A stretch of DNA of 10,956 bases from Oehlia diaphana (taxonomy: Eukaryota; Glomeromycota; Glomeromycetes; Glomerales; Glomeraceae). Both the position numbers and the translations under genes were made by a program. The stretch is from assembly GCA_003833135.1 (NCBI GenBank), contig QZLH01001508.1, forward strand, positions 18,109-29,064. The letters are read 5' to 3'. Of this stretch, positions 9,055 through 10,956 are shown in pieces (within the stretch, counting starts at the first letter, position 1; each line of letters begins with the position of its first letter). Under the pieces are notes generated by a model. It saw nothing but the letters and a program-made list of their open reading frames with translations, searched no databases and was not told the origin of the DNA.

Positions 9055-9644
9055 TCAAAGAATCACACAATGATCAATCAATAGTTAACAGTATTATTGC
9101 AAACTGCTAAAACTTAGGAAAGGTATAGGTTTGTTATAAGGAAATCCTAGAAGAAAAATTCAATCAGTAAAATATTTAATTCATCACTATATACCATTGG
9201 AGAAAGCATTATTGTATTATTTAGTATGCCAATCAGCAACATCATGTTTATGTCGACCAATTATTATGATGATGCAAATTCTTACCTTAATGTTTATATT
9301 ACTTATAAAAAAACTTACATCAAACTTTTATCATGCATAAATATAGTGAGTTTATTATACAAATTTGAAGGTTAATAAGTTTTTGAAAAAGTCAATACTA
9401 AAAAAGATCTAAAAGATCTTTATACATTCATATATAAAACAATCAATCAACTTTATTGTCAATTAAAATTTCCTTAAATAAAAAAATTTATTTTATCACT
9501 TTATTTATACAATAAAAAATATGTAAATTTTAATGTCCTCGCGAATTAAACATTGTAATTTTTGACGATTTAAATTTTAAGAAATAAAAAAAATAATTAT
9601 AAGTAATAAGATATAAAAAGAACTTAATCGAACATAAACTAATA
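9055..9644. other. AT-rich gap between the relic and the BTB-TLDc gene
   Basis: No intact frame was found. Short protein-like minus-strand traces near 9240-9300 (such as GRHKHDVADWHTK) may extend the decayed coding region but are too short to call. A 9-bp tandem duplication (AAAAGATCT twice) lies at 9402-9419. The 3' flank of the BTB-TLDc gene lies at about 9500-9644. Confidence 0.35.
9500..9505 (-). terminator. Candidate poly(A) signal for the BTB-TLDc gene
   Basis: TTTATT on the plus strand reads AATAAA on the minus strand, about 140 nt downstream of the restored-frame stop at 9645-9647. The region is so AT-rich that a chance match is likely. Confidence 0.25.
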
Positions 9645-9892
9645 TTATTTGATAACTTGAAATATTTCATATTCTTCTACTAGAAAATCACCAGTAGTTT
9701 TTCTGATTTGGTTTTCATAACAACCATTATGACAATAACCAGAGTCTACAGTGTTTACAAATAAACCAAGATCACGACAACCAAATACTGGTCCGGAACT
9801 ACTGTAATTAAATATAGCATTGTTTTTATCTTTTACACGACTTAAAGTATAACTTTCAATATCATCACTATCTTTAAAAAAGAATATAAAAC

Positions 9893-9900
9893 TATCTTAG
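9893..9900 (-). other. Frameshift 2 inside the TLDc domain
   Basis: The frame carrying EILGGYNPIAWKSN reaches SYGNTK and then drifts to a non-family tail ending at 9842. The adjacent frame continues with DSDDIESYTLSRVKD and runs to the TAA at 9645-9647. One missing base near the TT at 9897-9898 explains both. Confidence 0.65.
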
Positions 9901-10275
9901 TATTACCGTAACTACAATTAGATTTCCATGCAATAGGATTATATCCTCCAAGAATTTCATTACTATCTTTCACTTTAATAATTACTACAGTATGAGATTG
10001 ATTATCACAGATTTCATGAAATTTCTCAGTTGTAAATCCATCACGAGATCCATGAAGTAATAATTTGAATGTAGTATTATCTTTATAAATAAATTTTGTA
10101 AATATTGAAGTAAAAGTATTTGAGTAATTCACATTAATCCATTTCAAAATTAATTCAGCGTGTTGAGATTTGATAATCTTAGAGTCAATACTTATTGAAT
10201 CAATATTGGATCTATTAATTGATTGATTATTAGGTTTTAAGTAATGTTTTAATAACTCATTATACAATTCCTTTG

Positions 10276-10290
10276 ATAAAATTTTCTATA
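10276..10290 (-). other. Frameshift 1 between BACK and TLDc parts
   Basis: Upstream of this point one frame gives SDKVLPYRK; downstream, the +1-shifted frame gives SKELYNELLKHYLKP, and the two readings match the family only if joined. The T4 run at 10282-10285 (A4 on the coding strand) is one base short of what the family reading needs. Without correction, the frame ends at a TAA at 10249-10251. Confidence 0.65.
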
Positions 10291-10801
10291 AGGCAATACT
10301 TTGTCAGAAAATTCTTCAGAAGTTAAATTATAGAAATCAATAAATGTAATAAATTGTTGTAAACTATTTTTTAGAGTATTAAAAACTTCTCTTGAAAAAT
10401 TTGTAGGATCTGAGGGAAGTTCTGGATTTTGAGCATGTCCCCATTTAACCACATGTTCCCATACTTGTACTTCACTCATTTTTAAATTATCGGTTTGAAT
10501 AAGTTCGATTAAAAGTTCTTCTGGAGTCGAAGAGAGATCTAATGATTTGAATATTTTATCTGGCTCGTCAGATATTAATTTATTACAATATTTTCTGAGT
10601 TCTGAAAAAGAATTATTTTCAAAAATTATTCGATATACATCATTAAAATTTAGCTTCATCCATTCTGCTTTGTTTTCTATTAAATAATATTGTAGAAGAA
10701 TAATTAATTCTTTAAGACCAAGTTCTTTAGCTGCGACCAATATTTTAATGATATCTGAGATATTATATTCATCTAAGGAAATAACTCCACTGTAAATATA
10801 C

Positions 10802-10956
10802 CTAAAAAATAAAAACGTTTAGTTTAAACTAATACATATAGGGTGCATTTACAAATTCATTTAGATCGGATTGAGCCGACGCCTCAATCCAACCCATATT
10901 TACAAATTACAAAATCGATTTGGATCGAATTGAGTTGATCAACCTGACTCATTTAG
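10802..10956 (-). other. Partial intron of the BTB-TLDc gene
   Basis: The acceptor AG is at 10803-10802 (minus strand), preceded by a T-rich tract and a branch-like CTAAAC at 10822-10817. The donor and the first exon, with the start of the BTB domain, lie beyond 10956. No coding frame was seen in this stretch. Confidence 0.6.
10848..10956. repeat. Diverged tandem repeat (period about 51 bp) with a perfect hairpin
   Basis: TTTACAAATT at 10848-10857 recurs at 10899-10908. Each copy is followed by a GATCGGATTGAG or GATCGAATTGAG core and then a C-rich half. In copy 1, GGATTGAG (10868-10875) pairs perfectly with CTCAATCC (10883-10890) across a 7-nt loop. Copy 2 keeps the layout but has lost the perfect pairing. 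The second copy runs to the window edge, so more copies may follow. Confidence 0.5.

Larger units (their letters stand above)
9645..10801 (-). pseudogene. BTB-BACK-TLDc (Kelch-like/TLDc) protein, last exon, two frameshifts, 5' end outside window
   Basis: The exon begins at 10801 after an acceptor TTTTTTAG; its first base completes a split codon. It opens with the end of a BTB domain (YIYSGVISLDEYN, then DIIKILVAAKELGLKEL). BACK-like helices follow (EVQVWEHVVKWGHAQNPELP), ending near SDKVLPYRK. The TLDc domain includes LLLHGSRDGFTTEKFHEICD and EILGGYNPIAWKS, with a C-terminal EEYEIFQVIK before the TAA at 9645-9647. The three parts lie in three frames: one base appears missing near 10282-10285 and another near 9897-9898, both in T runs on the plus strand. 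As written, translation stops after BACK at 10249-10251. TLDc proteins are linked to oxidative-stress responses and V-ATPase, and BTB-BACK modules to Cul3 ubiquitin ligases; the role here is only inferred. It could be a recent pseudogene or a functional gene with two sequence errors. Confidence 0.75.

Noticed and set aside
9842..10267. TLDc part as an independent gene
   Set aside because: Its first codon is TTG and it starts inside the BACK-TLDc linker. It is the continuation of the upstream frame after a one-base shift, not a gene with its own start.
1..10956. CRISPR array or prokaryotic operon features
   Set aside because: No regularly spaced repeats with spacers; the introns, composition and gene families are those of a fungal nuclear genome.

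Overview
The window looks like nuclear DNA of an AT-rich arbuscular mycorrhizal fungus (Glomeromycotina), most likely Rhizophagus or a close relative. This is inferred from four things: very AT-rich intergenic DNA with long A and T tracts, short spliceosomal introns with GTAAG-type donors, a BTB-BACK-TLDc gene of the kind that is hugely expanded in these fungi, and a large ion-transport-domain protein with a propeller-like N-terminus. No database search was possible.

Layout. Positions 1-875 are AT-rich upstream DNA with no supported gene. Positions 876-5049 (+) hold the one clearly intact gene: a two-exon gene with an 82-nt intron at 4653-4734. It encodes a predicted 1363-residue membrane protein with a degenerate MYND-like zinc finger, a beta-propeller-like region, a helical linker, a six-helix TRP-like channel domain and a C-terminal coiled coil. 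A poly(A) signal follows at 5117. Positions 5464-5650 and 5696-6053 look like two small non-autonomous inverted-repeat elements lying almost back to back. The second has TTAACCGG-rich subterminal arrays and hAT-like ends.

Positions 6471 to about 9054 carry what reads as one long decayed minus-strand coding region. Collinear open segments of 40-70 codons are broken by stops and frame changes, and one segment holds an NGKST P-loop-like motif. Its family is not recognised. Positions 9645-10801 (-) are the last exon of a BTB-BACK-TLDc gene whose first exon lies beyond the right edge. It carries two single-base frameshifts, both in A/T runs, so it is either a recent pseudogene or contains sequence errors. 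The final 155 bases are part of its intron and contain a diverged tandem repeat with a perfect 8-bp hairpin.

The intact channel-like gene and the BTB-TLDc gene are convergent and separated by about 4.6 kb of transposon and relic DNA. Nothing in the sequence ties them into one pathway. The pattern is a gene flanked by a repeat-rich accessory stretch.
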